Source of the DNA: Xanthomonas euvesicatoria pv. euvesicatoria | Lineage (GTDB): Bacteria; Pseudomonadota; Gammaproteobacteria; Xanthomonadales; Xanthomonadaceae | Reading direction: 5' to 3' | NCBI RefSeq assembly: GCF_020880415.1 | Contig: NZ_JAJIUJ010000049.1 | Span: 161,103-225,102, forward strand | Length of the DNA stretch: 64,000 bases | Part shown: positions 47,208 to 55,274 of the stretch, one piece after another | How positions within the stretch are numbered: position 1 is the stretch's first letter | Layout: each line of letters begins with the position of its first letter | Program-made: the position numbers and the translations under genes | The notes under the pieces: generated by a model | Seen by the model: only the letters and a program-made list of their open reading frames with translations | Told to the model about the DNA's origin: nothing | Database searches by the model: none

Positions 47208-48221
47208 ATGAGCGTCAGTGATCTGCTTTCCCAAGACGAGATCGATGCCCTGCTGCATGGCGTGGATTCGGGCGCGGTCAACATCGAGCCGGAGCCGCTG
47301 CCCGGCGAGGCGCGCCAATACGATCTGTCCAGCCAGGACCGCATCATCCGTGGGCGCATGCCGACCCTGGAGATGGTCAACGAGCGCTTCGCGCGGTTGT
47401 GGCGGATCGGCCTGTTCAACCTGATCCGGCGCTCGGCCGACCTGTCGGTGCGCGGCATCGACCTGGTCAAGTTCAACGAGTACATGCACTCGCTGTACGT
47501 GCCGACCAACCTCAACCTGATCCGGTTCAAGCCGCTGCGTGGTACCGGGCTGATCGTGTTCGAACCCACCCTGGTGTTCACCGTGGTGGACAACTTCTTC
47601 GGTGGCGACGGCCGCTTCCACACCCGCATCGAAGGCCGCGAATTCACCGCCACCGAGATGCGTGTGATCCAGCTGATGCTCAAGCAGACCTTCGCCGACC
47701 TGAAGGAAGCCTGGGCACCGGTGATGGACGTGGACTTCGAGTACATCAACTCCGAGATCAACCCGCACTTCGCCAACATCGTCACCCCGCGCGAGTACGT
47801 GGTGGTGTGCCGGTTCCATGTGGAGCTGGAAGGCGGCGGCGGCGAGATCCACATCACCCTGCCGTATTCGATGCTGGAGCCGATCCGCGAACTGCTCGAT
47901 GCCGGCATCCAGAGCGACCGCAACGACCGCGACGACTCGTGGAACGTGATGCTGCGCGAGCAGCTGGACACCGCCGAGGTCACGCTCTCCAGCGTGCTGG
48001 CCAGCAAGCGCATGAGCCTGCGCCAGCTCACCGGGTTGAAGGTCGGCGACATCCTGCCGATCGACCTGCCCGCCCAGGTGCCGCTGTGCGTGGAAGACAT
48101 CCCGTTATTCACCGGCGAATTCGGCGTTTCCAATGGCAACAACGCCGTCAAGATCACCGCCGTACGCCCGCCCGGCGTGCAAGCCCCACGCGCCGTTCCC
48201 TCCCAGGACCCCAGCAAATGA
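47208..48221 (+). CDS. fliM: FliM, motor switch protein
   Basis: A 337-residue C-ring protein. The N-terminal LSQDEIDALLHGVD is the CheY-P binding peptide; the middle CheC-like domain (NSEINPHFANIVTPREYVVV) and the C-terminal SpoA domain (LRQLTGLKVGDILPIDLPAQ) follow. It starts ten bases after fliL and overlaps fliN by ATGA. Confidence 0.98.
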   Translation: MSVSDLLSQDEIDALLHGVDSGAVNIEPEPLPGEARQYDLSSQDRIIRGRMPTLEMVNERFARLWRIGLFNLIRRSADLSVRGIDLVKFNEYMHSLYVPTNLNLIRFKPLRGTGLIVFEPTLVFTVVDNFFGGDGRFHTRIEGREFTATEMRVIQLMLKQTFADLKEAWAPVMDVDFEYINSEINPHFANIVTPREYVVVCRFHVELEGGGGEIHITLPYSMLEPIRELLDAGIQSDRNDRDDSWNVMLREQLDTAEVTLSSVLASKRMSLRQLTGLKVGDILPIDLPAQVPLCVEDIPLFTGEFGVSNGNNAVKITAVRPPGVQAPRAVPSQDPSK

Positions 48222-48556
48222 TCAACTCCGACATCCTCGACGCCTCGCCTGCCACCTTCGACAGCCTGCAGGCCGAGCAGGACCAGAACGCCGCCGACCT
48301 CAACCTGGACGTGATCCTGGACGTACCGGTGACCCTGTCGCTGGAAGTGGGCCGCGCACGCATCCCGATCCGCAACCTGCTGCAGCTCAACCAGGGCTCG
48401 GTGGTGGAACTGGAACGCGGCGCCGGCGAACCGCTCGATGTCTACGTCAACGGCACCCTGATTGCGCACGGCGAGGTGGTCGTCATCAACGACCGCTTCG
48501 GCATCCGCCTGACCGACGTGGTCAGCCCCAGCGAACGGATCCGGAGGCTGCGGTGA
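48218..48556 (+). CDS. fliN: FliN, motor switch protein
   Basis: A 112-residue C-ring protein. The SpoA domain covers residues 28-110 (LDVILDVPVTLSLEVGRARI, then GTLIAHGEVVVINDRFGIRL). It also serves as docking site for FliH. Coupled to fliM (ATGA) and to fliO (GTGA). The longer upstream open frame is a shadow of fliM. Confidence 0.97.
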   Translation: MINSDILDASPATFDSLQAEQDQNAADLNLDVILDVPVTLSLEVGRARIPIRNLLQLNQGSVVELERGAGEPLDVYVNGTLIAHGEVVVINDRFGIRLTDVVSPSERIRRLR

Positions 48557-48960
48557 TCGGCCTGCTGGCCACTGCCGCGCCGGTCGCGGCCAAGGCGACC
48601 GGGGTCGGCGCGCAGGCACCGTCCTCGCCCAGCCTGTTTGGCGCAGTCTTTGCATTGCTGTTGGTGCTCGCGCTGATCGTCGGCCTGGGCTGGTTGCTCA
48701 AGCGCATGCCCGGCAGCGGATTCCGCAGCACCGAGGGCCTGCGCGTGGTGACCAGCCTGGCAGTCGGTGCCAAGGAACGTGTGGTGGTGGTGGAGGTGAA
48801 CGGCCAGCAGTTGTTGCTGGGCGTCACCGCCGGCGGCATCAGCACCTTGCACACCTTGCCCGAACCGCTGCCGCCCACGCCCGCACCCACCCTGCCCACT
48901 TTCAAGCAACTTCCCAATTTCGCCCAGCTGCTCGCCCAGAAGCTGCGCAAGGACCCGTGA
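48553..48960 (+). CDS. fliO: FliO, export gate assembly protein
   Basis: A 135-residue membrane protein with one TM segment near residues 25-45 (LFGAVFALLLVLALIVGLGW) and a small cytoplasmic domain (LRVVTSLAVGAKERVVVVEV). FliO stabilises FliP during gate assembly. The start is GTG at 48553 overlapping the fliN stop, with CCGGAGG upstream. Confidence 0.94.
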   Translation: MIGLLATAAPVAAKATGVGAQAPSSPSLFGAVFALLLVLALIVGLGWLLKRMPGSGFRSTEGLRVVTSLAVGAKERVVVVEVNGQQLLLGVTAGGISTLHTLPEPLPPTPAPTLPTFKQLPNFAQLLAQKLRKDP

Positions 48961-48961
48961 C

Positions 48962-49807
48962 ATGTTGAGCCGTTGGAATCGTTGGGGGCGCAGTGTGCGC
49001 CTGGTGCTGATCCTGCTGGTGATGAGTTGCCCGCTGCTGGCCGCGGCCAGCCCGGCCGCGCTGCCGGCAATGGCGCAGGCCGCGGCACCGGCGGCGACCC
49101 CTGCCGCGGTACCGGCCGGTTCCAATCAGTTGCCGTCGCTGCCGAACGTGAGCGTGGGCCGCATCGGCGACCAGCCGGTGAGCCTGCCGTTGCAGACCTT
49201 GCTGCTGATGACGGCGATCACCCTGCTGCCGTCGATGCTGCTGGTGCTGACCGCCTTCACCCGCATCACCATCGTGCTGGGCCTGCTGCGCCAGGCGTTG
49301 GGCACCGGCCAGACCCCTTCCAACCAGGTACTGCTGGGCCTGGCGATGTTCCTGACCGCGCTGGTGATGATGCCGGTGTGGCAGAAGATGTGGGGCGCCG
49401 GACTGCAGCCGTACCTCAATAACCAGATCGATTTTTCCACTGCCTGGACGCTCACCACACAGCCGCTGCGCGCCTTCATGCTGGCCCAGATCCGCGAGAC
49501 CGATCTGATGACCTTCGCCGGCATGGCCGGCGACGGCAAGTACGCTGGCCCGGACGCAGTACCGTTCACGGTGCTGGTGGCCTCGTTCGTGACCAGCGAG
49601 CTGAAGACCGCTTTCGAGATCGGTTTTCTGATCTTCATTCCGTTCGTGATCATCGACCTGGTGGTCGCCAGCGTGCTGATGTCGATGGGCATGATGATGC
49701 TGTCGCCGATGCTGATCTCCGCCCCGTTCAAGATCCTGCTGTTCATCCTGGTGGATGGGTGGGTATTGGTGGTGGGGACGCTGGCTGCGAGCTTTAATGC
49801 GTCGTAG
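48962..49807 (+). CDS. fliP: FliP, export gate protein
   Basis: A 281-residue polytopic membrane protein with a cleavable signal-like N-terminus (LVLILLVMSCPLLAAASPA) and an Ala/Pro stretch before the conserved core. The core includes LTAFTRITIVLGLLRQALGT, the TM helices VIIDLVVASVLMSMGMMMLS, and PFKILLFILVDGW. FliP5-FliQ4-FliR1 forms the gate. Unusually, fliQ is not adjacent: 860 bases of repeats intervene. Confidence 0.97.
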   Translation: MLSRWNRWGRSVRLVLILLVMSCPLLAAASPAALPAMAQAAAPAATPAAVPAGSNQLPSLPNVSVGRIGDQPVSLPLQTLLLMTAITLLPSMLLVLTAFTRITIVLGLLRQALGTGQTPSNQVLLGLAMFLTALVMMPVWQKMWGAGLQPYLNNQIDFSTAWTLTTQPLRAFMLAQIRETDLMTFAGMAGDGKYAGPDAVPFTVLVASFVTSELKTAFEIGFLIFIPFVIIDLVVASVLMSMGMMMLSPMLISAPFKILLFILVDGWVLVVGTLAASFNAS

Positions 49808-49896
49808 GTGTGGACGCGCGGTGCGCGGTAGCGCTTGTCAGTTGACTGATTTTCGCGCACTGCGGGGTTGCATTGCTCAACCATCAGCTCCGCTTG

Positions 49897-49924
49897 CCGC
49901 TTTTTGCCTTCCGCTTTTTGCCTT
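49897..49924 (+). repeat. 14-bp direct tandem duplication
   Basis: CCGCTTTTTGCCTT occurs twice in direct contact, at 49897-49910 and 49911-49924, just before the large inverted repeat element. Confidence 0.75.
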
Positions 49925-49954
49925 TGTGCTTCGCTTTGGCTTCTAGCTTCTCCA

Positions 49955-50477
49955 GGGCCCCATACCGCAGCGGCAAGGCCGGCAGATACAACCCGCAGGG
50001 CGGCGCGCATGGATGCGCGTCGTTTTTGTAAGGGACATGGATGTCCCTTACAAAAATTTCTGCCGGACTTGCGCACCCGCAGCGCCGTAGGCGCGGAGGG
50101 CGCGAGGACGGGGTGTGCTTTCTTTTGGTTACTTTTCTTTGCACAAGCAAAGAAAAGTGACTCGCGCCCGCAGGGCGTGAAAGCCGTTGATTTCTCTGTC
50201 TCACACCAAAAACGAAACTGCAAACCGAGCAAACTCAAGTACAGGGCTTTCGCTCCCCTTCGGGGAACGAGTCACTTTCTTTGCTTGTGCAAAGAAAGTA
50301 ACCAAAGAAACACACCCCGTCCTCGCGCCCCTACGCGCCAAGGCGCTACGGGTACGCAGTCCACGTGGGAATTTTTCTAAGGGACATCCATGTCCCTTTG
50401 AAAAACGTCGCGCATCCATGCGCGCCGCCCCTTCGGGGTTTGACCCACGCGGCCCGCCGCTGCGGTATGGGGGCCCG
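49955..50477. repeat. Large imperfect inverted-repeat element between fliP and fliQ
   Basis: About 520 bases bounded by GGGCCC strings. The left arm (49955 to about 50180) and right arm (about 50245-50477) are complementary over most of their length. Shared blocks include CATACCGCAGCGGC, GGCGCGCATGGATGCGCG, GCGCGAGGACGGGGTGTG and CTTTGCACAAGCAAAGAAA. No transposase frame lies inside. It could be a non-autonomous mobile element or a family of genus-specific extragenic repeats. Confidence 0.7.
50023..50056. repeat. Perfect 16-bp palindrome inside the inverted-repeat element
   Basis: Arms TTTTTGTAAGGGACAT and its exact complement, separated by GG. A less perfect copy lies in the other arm of the element near 50374-50408. 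Followed by T and A runs, it could also terminate transcription in either direction. Confidence 0.8.
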
Positions 50478-50518
50478 TAAAGCCGACAGCAAGGCAACAG
50501 CAAACCAAAGCCAGAGCA

Positions 50519-50566
<48 letters not shown>

Positions 50567-50603
50567 GTGCAACACGAGGCAACTCAGATCCCCGTTCGCC
50601 AAC

Positions 50604-50631
50604 CAATCCCGAACCACGAATCCCGAATCCC
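50604..50631. repeat. AATCCC-type short repeat upstream of fliQ
   Basis: AATCCCGAACCACGAATCCC and further units, the complement of the GGGATTCG strings near flgA and flgE. Confidence 0.65.
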
Positions 50632-50640
50632 CGCCCCTTT

Positions 50641-50654
50641 GGCACCCCACTTGC
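50641..50654 (+). promoter_or_regulatory. sigma54 promoter of fliQR
   Basis: TTTGGCACCCCACTTGCA: GG at 50641-50642, ten bases, GC at 50653-50654. A start point 12 bases after the GC would fall near 50666, only about two bases before the fliQ ATG. Confidence 0.8.
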
Positions 50655-50667
50655 ATCAGCACCTCCC

Positions 50668-50937
50668 ATGAGCCCTGAAATCGCCCTGACTGAATTGCGT
50701 GGTGGCCTGGTCACCGTCCTGTGGATCGCCGGGCCCATGTTGCTGGCCGTGCTGGTGGTCGGCGTGGTGATTGGCGTGGTGCAGGCCGCCACCCAGTTGA
50801 ACGAGCCGACCATCGCCTTCGTGGCCAAGGCGGTCGCGCTGACGGCCACGCTGTTTGCCACCGGCAGCATGCTGCTGGGGCATCTGGTGGAGTTCACCAT
50901 CGCGCTATTCCAGCGCATTCCACACCTGATCGGCTAG
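50668..50937 (+). CDS. fliQ: FliQ, export gate protein
   Basis: An 89-residue protein with two TM helices (GPMLLAVLVVGVVIGVVQAA; LTATLFATGSMLLGHLVEF) and the conserved QAATQLNEPT between them. Its length and MSPE start match enteric FliQ, so the ATG at 50668 is probably right although no ribosome site precedes it. Forms the export gate with FliP and FliR. The upstream open-frame extension crosses the promoter and repeats. Confidence 0.95.
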   Translation: MSPEIALTELRGGLVTVLWIAGPMLLAVLVVGVVIGVVQAATQLNEPTIAFVAKAVALTATLFATGSMLLGHLVEFTIALFQRIPHLIG

Positions 50938-50950
50938 CGGGCCAGACCGG

Positions 50951-51742
50951 ATGGATTCTGCAACCCAGATGGTGATCGATGGCCAGCGCGCGTTCGCGAT
51001 GGTCGGGGCGATCATGTGGACCATGCTGCGCACCGGTGCGTTGCTCACCGCCATGCCGTTGATCGGTACGCGGGCGGTGCCCGGACGGGTGCGGGTGATG
51101 CTGGCCGGGACGCTGGCGATGGTGCTGGCGCCGATCCTGCCGCCGGTGCCGGAGTGGGACGGCTTTACCGCCCAGGCAGTGCTGAGCATTGCGCGCGAGC
51201 TGGCGGTCGGGGCCAGCATGGGCTTCATGCTGAAGCTGATTTTCGAAGCCGGCGCATTGGCCGGCGAACTGGTGTCGCAGTCCACCGGCCTGTCGTTCGC
51301 GCAGATGTCCGACCCGATGCGCGGCGTGACGTCGGGGGTGATCGCGCAGTGGTTCTATCTCGGCTTCGGGCTGCTGTTCTTCGCGGCCAACGGGCATCTG
51401 GCGGTGATCGCATTGCTGGTGGACAGCTACAAGGCGTTGCCGATCGGGACCGCGTTGCCCGATGCCGGCGCATTCGCCGAAGTGGCGCCCACCCTGTTCC
51501 TGCAGATCCTGCGCGGCGGGTTGACCCTGGCCTTGCCGATGATGGTGGCGATGCTGGCGGTCAACCTGGCCTTCGGCGCGCTGGCCAAGGCGGCGCCGGC
51601 ATTGAATCCCATGCAACTGGGCCTGCCGCTGACGGTGTTGCTGGGGCTGTTCCTACTGTCGAGTTTCGCCAGCGAGTTCGCCCCGCCGGTGCAACGCATG
51701 TTCGATACCGCCTTCGATGCCGCCAGAGAGCTGACGGCCTGA
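50951..51742 (+). CDS. fliR: FliR, export gate protein
   Basis: A 263-residue polytopic membrane protein. Conserved blocks include MLRTGALLTAMPLIGTRAVP, FEAGALAGELVSQSTGLSFA and AKAAPALNPMQLGLPLTVLL. One copy completes the FliP-FliQ-FliR gate. It starts 13 bases after fliQ. Confidence 0.97.
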   Translation: MDSATQMVIDGQRAFAMVGAIMWTMLRTGALLTAMPLIGTRAVPGRVRVMLAGTLAMVLAPILPPVPEWDGFTAQAVLSIARELAVGASMGFMLKLIFEAGALAGELVSQSTGLSFAQMSDPMRGVTSGVIAQWFYLGFGLLFFAANGHLAVIALLVDSYKALPIGTALPDAGAFAEVAPTLFLQILRGGLTLALPMMVAMLAVNLAFGALAKAAPALNPMQLGLPLTVLLGLFLLSSFASEFAPPVQRMFDTAFDAARELTA

Positions 51743-51855
51743 CCCACACTAGAACAATGGCCGACCACTGCAAGCACGGCAGGCCGCCAACTTGCCGGCG
51801 CCGCCACCACTTCGACGGGCCGCCCCGCCTGCACCGTTTCAAACCGTGACACGCC

Positions 51856-51882
51856 TCAAGTTTCTAGCCGCGCAGCCGCTAA
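51856..51882 (+). promoter_or_regulatory. sigma28 (FliA) promoter of the first GGDEF gene
   Basis: TCAAGTTT at 51856-51863, exactly 11 bases, GCCGCTAA at 51875-51882, against TAAAGTTT-N11-GCCGATAA: only two mismatches. It lies about 60 bases before the proposed start. Confidence 0.75.
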
Positions 51883-51943
51883 AGCCCCTACACGATTGAC
51901 GCTGCGTATCGTCGTCCAACACTTACCCATCCCACGGGAATCG

Positions 51944-54895
51944 ATGCTTACTGTGCCTGCGCTGTTGGCCCCGATGCGATTGCAAGGCGCTCGCCTGCGT
52001 GCGAGGGCGTGGCTGTTGCTGGCAGCGGTGCTGATCTGCGGCACAAGTTGGGCGCAAACCTACAGCTTCCGCGATTACGCCCAGGCCGATGGCCTGCAGG
52101 GCATGACCGTCAACAGCCTGCTCGAAGATCGCCAGGGCGTGGTCTGGGTCGGCACCGAGCTGGCGCTGCACCGTTTCGAACGCGAACACTTCACCCCGGT
52201 CGGCAAGGAGAGCGGGCTGGATGCGCGCTATATCCGCGCGCTCGGGTTGGATGCGGCCGGACGTCTGTGGGTGTCCAGCGCCAATGGCCTGTTCGTGCGC
52301 GAGGGCAACGACTTCGTGCAGGTGCTGCGCGAGGGCAAGCCGATCCGTGCCGACAGCGGCAATGTCGTTGCCGCCTACGCCGATGGCGTGGTGGTGGTCA
52401 GCGAAAACAGCCTGCTGCGGGTGTCGCCCAATGCCGCAGGCGGCTGGTCGGTCAACCCCCTGCCCTTGCAGATGGACGATGGACGCCTCTTGCCGGCCGG
52501 CAGGGCCTTGCTGGCCGATGGAACCGCGTTATGGGCCAGTTGCGGCCAGCACGTCTGCCGGATCGATGCCGGCGGCAGGATCACCCTGCTGTCCGAGGAC
52601 GATGGCGTGCCCGAACGGCAATGGCGCGCGATCTTTCGCGATCACCTGGGCACCTTGTGGTTGCGTGGGGGCGGGCTGGTGCTCTCACGCGCTGCCGGCG
52701 AGCGCGTGTTCCGCAATCGTCCGGCGCCGGCGGGCACCCGGTTCAACACCCTCTCCGGTGCCACGACGCTGTCGGAAGACGCGCAGGGCCGCCTGCTGAC
52801 GCGTTCGGACCGCGGCCTGGTGCGCTGGGAAGGCGACCACTGGCGCTACTTCGGCCAAAGCCAGGGGCTGCAGATCAGCCCCATGGTTGGCCCGTTGATG
52901 ATGCAGAGCACCGGCCACCTGTGGATCGGCACGCGCGGCCTGGGTGTGCAGCGCTGGCTGGGCTACGGCACCGTCGAACACTGGGACGAAAGCCAGGGGC
53001 TGGCCGAAGCGCCGACCTGGGTGAGCCAGCGACTGCCCAGCGGTGAGCTGTTGGTCGGTGGCGATGCCGGTTCCAATATGCTCGATCCGCGTAGCGGGCG
53101 CATGCAGCCGTGGACGCTGGAGAACGGCCAACCCCTGCTGCAATCCATTTCCATTGCACTGTCGCCGGACGATGGTGCGGCCTGGGTGGCGCGCTCGTCC
53201 GGAGCCGTGGCGCGGCGCGACCCGCGCAGCGGCAAGACCACCGATGTGCTGCAGCTCGACCTGCCGATCAACAGGCTGATGTTCGATACGGCCGGCACCT
53301 TGTGGATCACCACCCCGCGTGGGCTGTACCGCGTACAGCGCGACACGCCGCTGCGGGCCGAGCGCGAAACGGCCCTGCCGGCAGCCTTCGTGGGCGATAT
53401 CGACCTGGATCCGCAGGGGCGGCTGTGGGCCAGCACGCGCGAAGGCCTGTTCCTGCAGGCAAAAGACGGCAACTGGCAGCGCGTGCAGGTGCGCGGCGAC
53501 CTGCCCAGCCAGGATTTCTTCCTGCTCGATTTCAGCGCCGATGGCGAGGTCTGGCTGTCGCTGCGCGATACCGGGCTGTGGCATGGCCGGCTGCAGGCCG
53601 ACGGCGTGCTGACGCTTGCCGCCGTGGACGACCCGCTGGTGGCGCGGGTGATGCCCTTCATCCTGCGCCACGACAGCAAGGGCCGGCTGTGGCTGGGCAG
53701 CAGCCAGGGCCTGGATGTGTACCAGAACGGTCGTTGGTCGCGGGCCACGCGCACGGAAGGGCTGTTGTGGGACGACATGTCGGCCAATGCATTTTTCGAA
53801 GACACCGATGGCAGCGTCTGGCTCGGCAGCAGCCGTGGCCTGACCCACCTGCTGGATCCGATGCGCCTGTTCGCCGCACCGCCGCTGCGGGTGGACATCC
53901 TGCATGTGCGCCGCGGCAGCCAACCGCTGCTGCCGCAATCCCGGGTGGAGTGGTCGCAGGTGCCGCTGGATGTGGAGCTCAGCACCCCGGGGGCGGAAGG
54001 CGGCCCGGACCGCATCAGCTTCCGGTACCGGGTCGAAGGCCATCAGGCCAGTTGGACCAGCACCTCGCTCAGCCACCTGACCTACCCGCTGCTGCCGCCA
54101 GGCAGTTACACGCTGGAAGTGCAGGCAATGGATGCCTACCAGCGCAGCAGCAGCCCGATCACCCGCTTCGGGTTCGAGCTGGTGCCACCGTGGTGGCGGG
54201 GCGTTCCGGCGATTGTCGGGTACGTGCTGCTGAGCATCGCGGCGGTGATCGCGCTGCTGCGTTGGCGCACTGCCAAACTGCTGCGACGCAAGCGCGAACT
54301 GGAGCAACTGGTGGCCAAGCGCACCGCCGAGCTGGAACAGGACAAGCGCGATCTGGAAGCGGCGCGCGCCGAACTCTCGCTCAAGGCCACCCACGACGAA
54401 CTCACCGGCCTGCTCAACCGCGCCGGCATCCTGGCCGCGTTGCGCGAGATGCTGCTGCACGCCGAACACACCGGGCGTCCGCTGGCGGTGGTGTTGATCG
54501 ATCTGGACCACTTCAAACTGGTCAACGACCAGCATGGCCATCTGGCCGGCGACGCCGTCCTGGCCGGGGTCGGCCGCCGCATGGACACGCTGATGCGCGG
54601 CGACGACCGCATCGGCCGTTATGGCGGCGAAGAATTGCTGGCGCTGCTGCCAGGCCTGAACCTGGATGCCACCCATCGGCTGGACGCCCTGCACCACGGC
54701 ATCTGCGGCGACTACCCCATCGATGGCGGCTGGCTGCATGTCACCTGTTCGGTTGGCGTGGCCTGGTTCCAGCGTGGCGAAACGCTCGAGCAACTGCTGG
54801 CTCGCGCCGACGCAGCGCTGTACAGGGCCAAGCGCAGTGGCCGCAATCGCATCGATTACGATCACGTGCCGCTGGATACGTTCGATCAGGTGTGA
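51944..54895 (+). CDS. Propeller-type sensor diguanylate cyclase (first copy)
   Basis: A 983-residue inner-membrane protein. A signal peptide (AWLLLAAVLICGTSWAQ) leads to a periplasmic seven-bladed-type two-component propeller made of repeats such as DRQGVVWVGTELALHRF. A Y_Y_Y domain follows (ISFRYRVEGHQASWTSTSLS), then one TM (VPAIVGYVLLSIAAVIALL), a coiled coil and a GGDEF domain. The active site is GGEEL at 894-898, and the inhibitory site RGDD is five residues before it, so it should make c-di-GMP. ATG at 51944 is used; ATG at 51974 also fits the signal peptide. Confidence 0.9.
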   Translation: MLTVPALLAPMRLQGARLRARAWLLLAAVLICGTSWAQTYSFRDYAQADGLQGMTVNSLLEDRQGVVWVGTELALHRFEREHFTPVGKESGLDARYIRALGLDAAGRLWVSSANGLFVREGNDFVQVLREGKPIRADSGNVVAAYADGVVVVSENSLLRVSPNAAGGWSVNPLPLQMDDGRLLPAGRALLADGTALWASCGQHVCRIDAGGRITLLSEDDGVPERQWRAIFRDHLGTLWLRGGGLVLSRAAGERVFRNRPAPAGTRFNTLSGATTLSEDAQGRLLTRSDRGLVRWEGDHWRYFGQSQGLQISPMVGPLMMQSTGHLWIGTRGLGVQRWLGYGTVEHWDESQGLAEAPTWVSQRLPSGELLVGGDAGSNMLDPRSGRMQPWTLENGQPLLQSISIALSPDDGAAWVARSSGAVARRDPRSGKTTDVLQLDLPINRLMFDTAGTLWITTPRGLYRVQRDTPLRAERETALPAAFVGDIDLDPQGRLWASTREGLFLQAKDGNWQRVQVRGDLPSQDFFLLDFSADGEVWLSLRDTGLWHGRLQADGVLTLAAVDDPLVARVMPFILRHDSKGRLWLGSSQGLDVYQNGRWSRATRTEGLLWDDMSANAFFEDTDGSVWLGSSRGLTHLLDPMRLFAAPPLRVDILHVRRGSQPLLPQSRVEWSQVPLDVELSTPGAEGGPDRISFRYRVEGHQASWTSTSLSHLTYPLLPPGSYTLEVQAMDAYQRSSSPITRFGFELVPPWWRGVPAIVGYVLLSIAAVIALLRWRTAKLLRRKRELEQLVAKRTAELEQDKRDLEAARAELSLKATHDELTGLLNRAGILAALREMLLHAEHTGRPLAVVLIDLDHFKLVNDQHGHLAGDAVLAGVGRRMDTLMRGDDRIGRYGGEELLALLPGLNLDATHRLDALHHGICGDYPIDGGWLHVTCSVGVAWFQRGETLEQLLARADAALYRAKRSGRNRIDYDHVPLDTFDQV

Positions 54896-55274
54896 CGGCA
54901 GCGCAGCTGAGCTTGCCGCGCATTGCACCTGTTCCACCCGCACGCCGGAGACGCACAAGCGCCGACAATCGATTGCAACGCCTGGTCAAGCGCAAGCCTG
55001 CGCCTGCCCAGTACCGCGCCATGCAAAGCCCGGCAGGGACGACAGGTGAATCGCGCTTGCGCACCCGTGTGACCTGCGTCCTACAACACGCCAGCAACCA
55101 GCCGCGTATGCCAGTTCCTCACGCCGTCGTGCTCGCTGAAGCATTAAAGGATTACGCGTTGGCAGCCGCTAGTGATTCCAATGCGGCCTGCAACGGGGGG
55201 CTGCCAAGGCAAGCCTGAGACACCGCGCGAGGGGCGCGGACCGCATTGCCGATGCGTGGGAGACTGCAACGTCC
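54896..55274 (+). other. Intergenic region between the two propeller-GGDEF genes
   Basis: 379 bases with no gene seen. The only element found is the sigma28-like site at 55145-55172. Confidence 0.55.
55145..55172 (+). promoter_or_regulatory. Putative sigma28 promoter of the second GGDEF gene
   Basis: TAAA at 55145-55148 and GCCGCTAG at 55165-55172 with a 16-base spacer, one longer than consensus, as also seen before fliS. About 100 bases before the proposed GTG. Confidence 0.5.
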
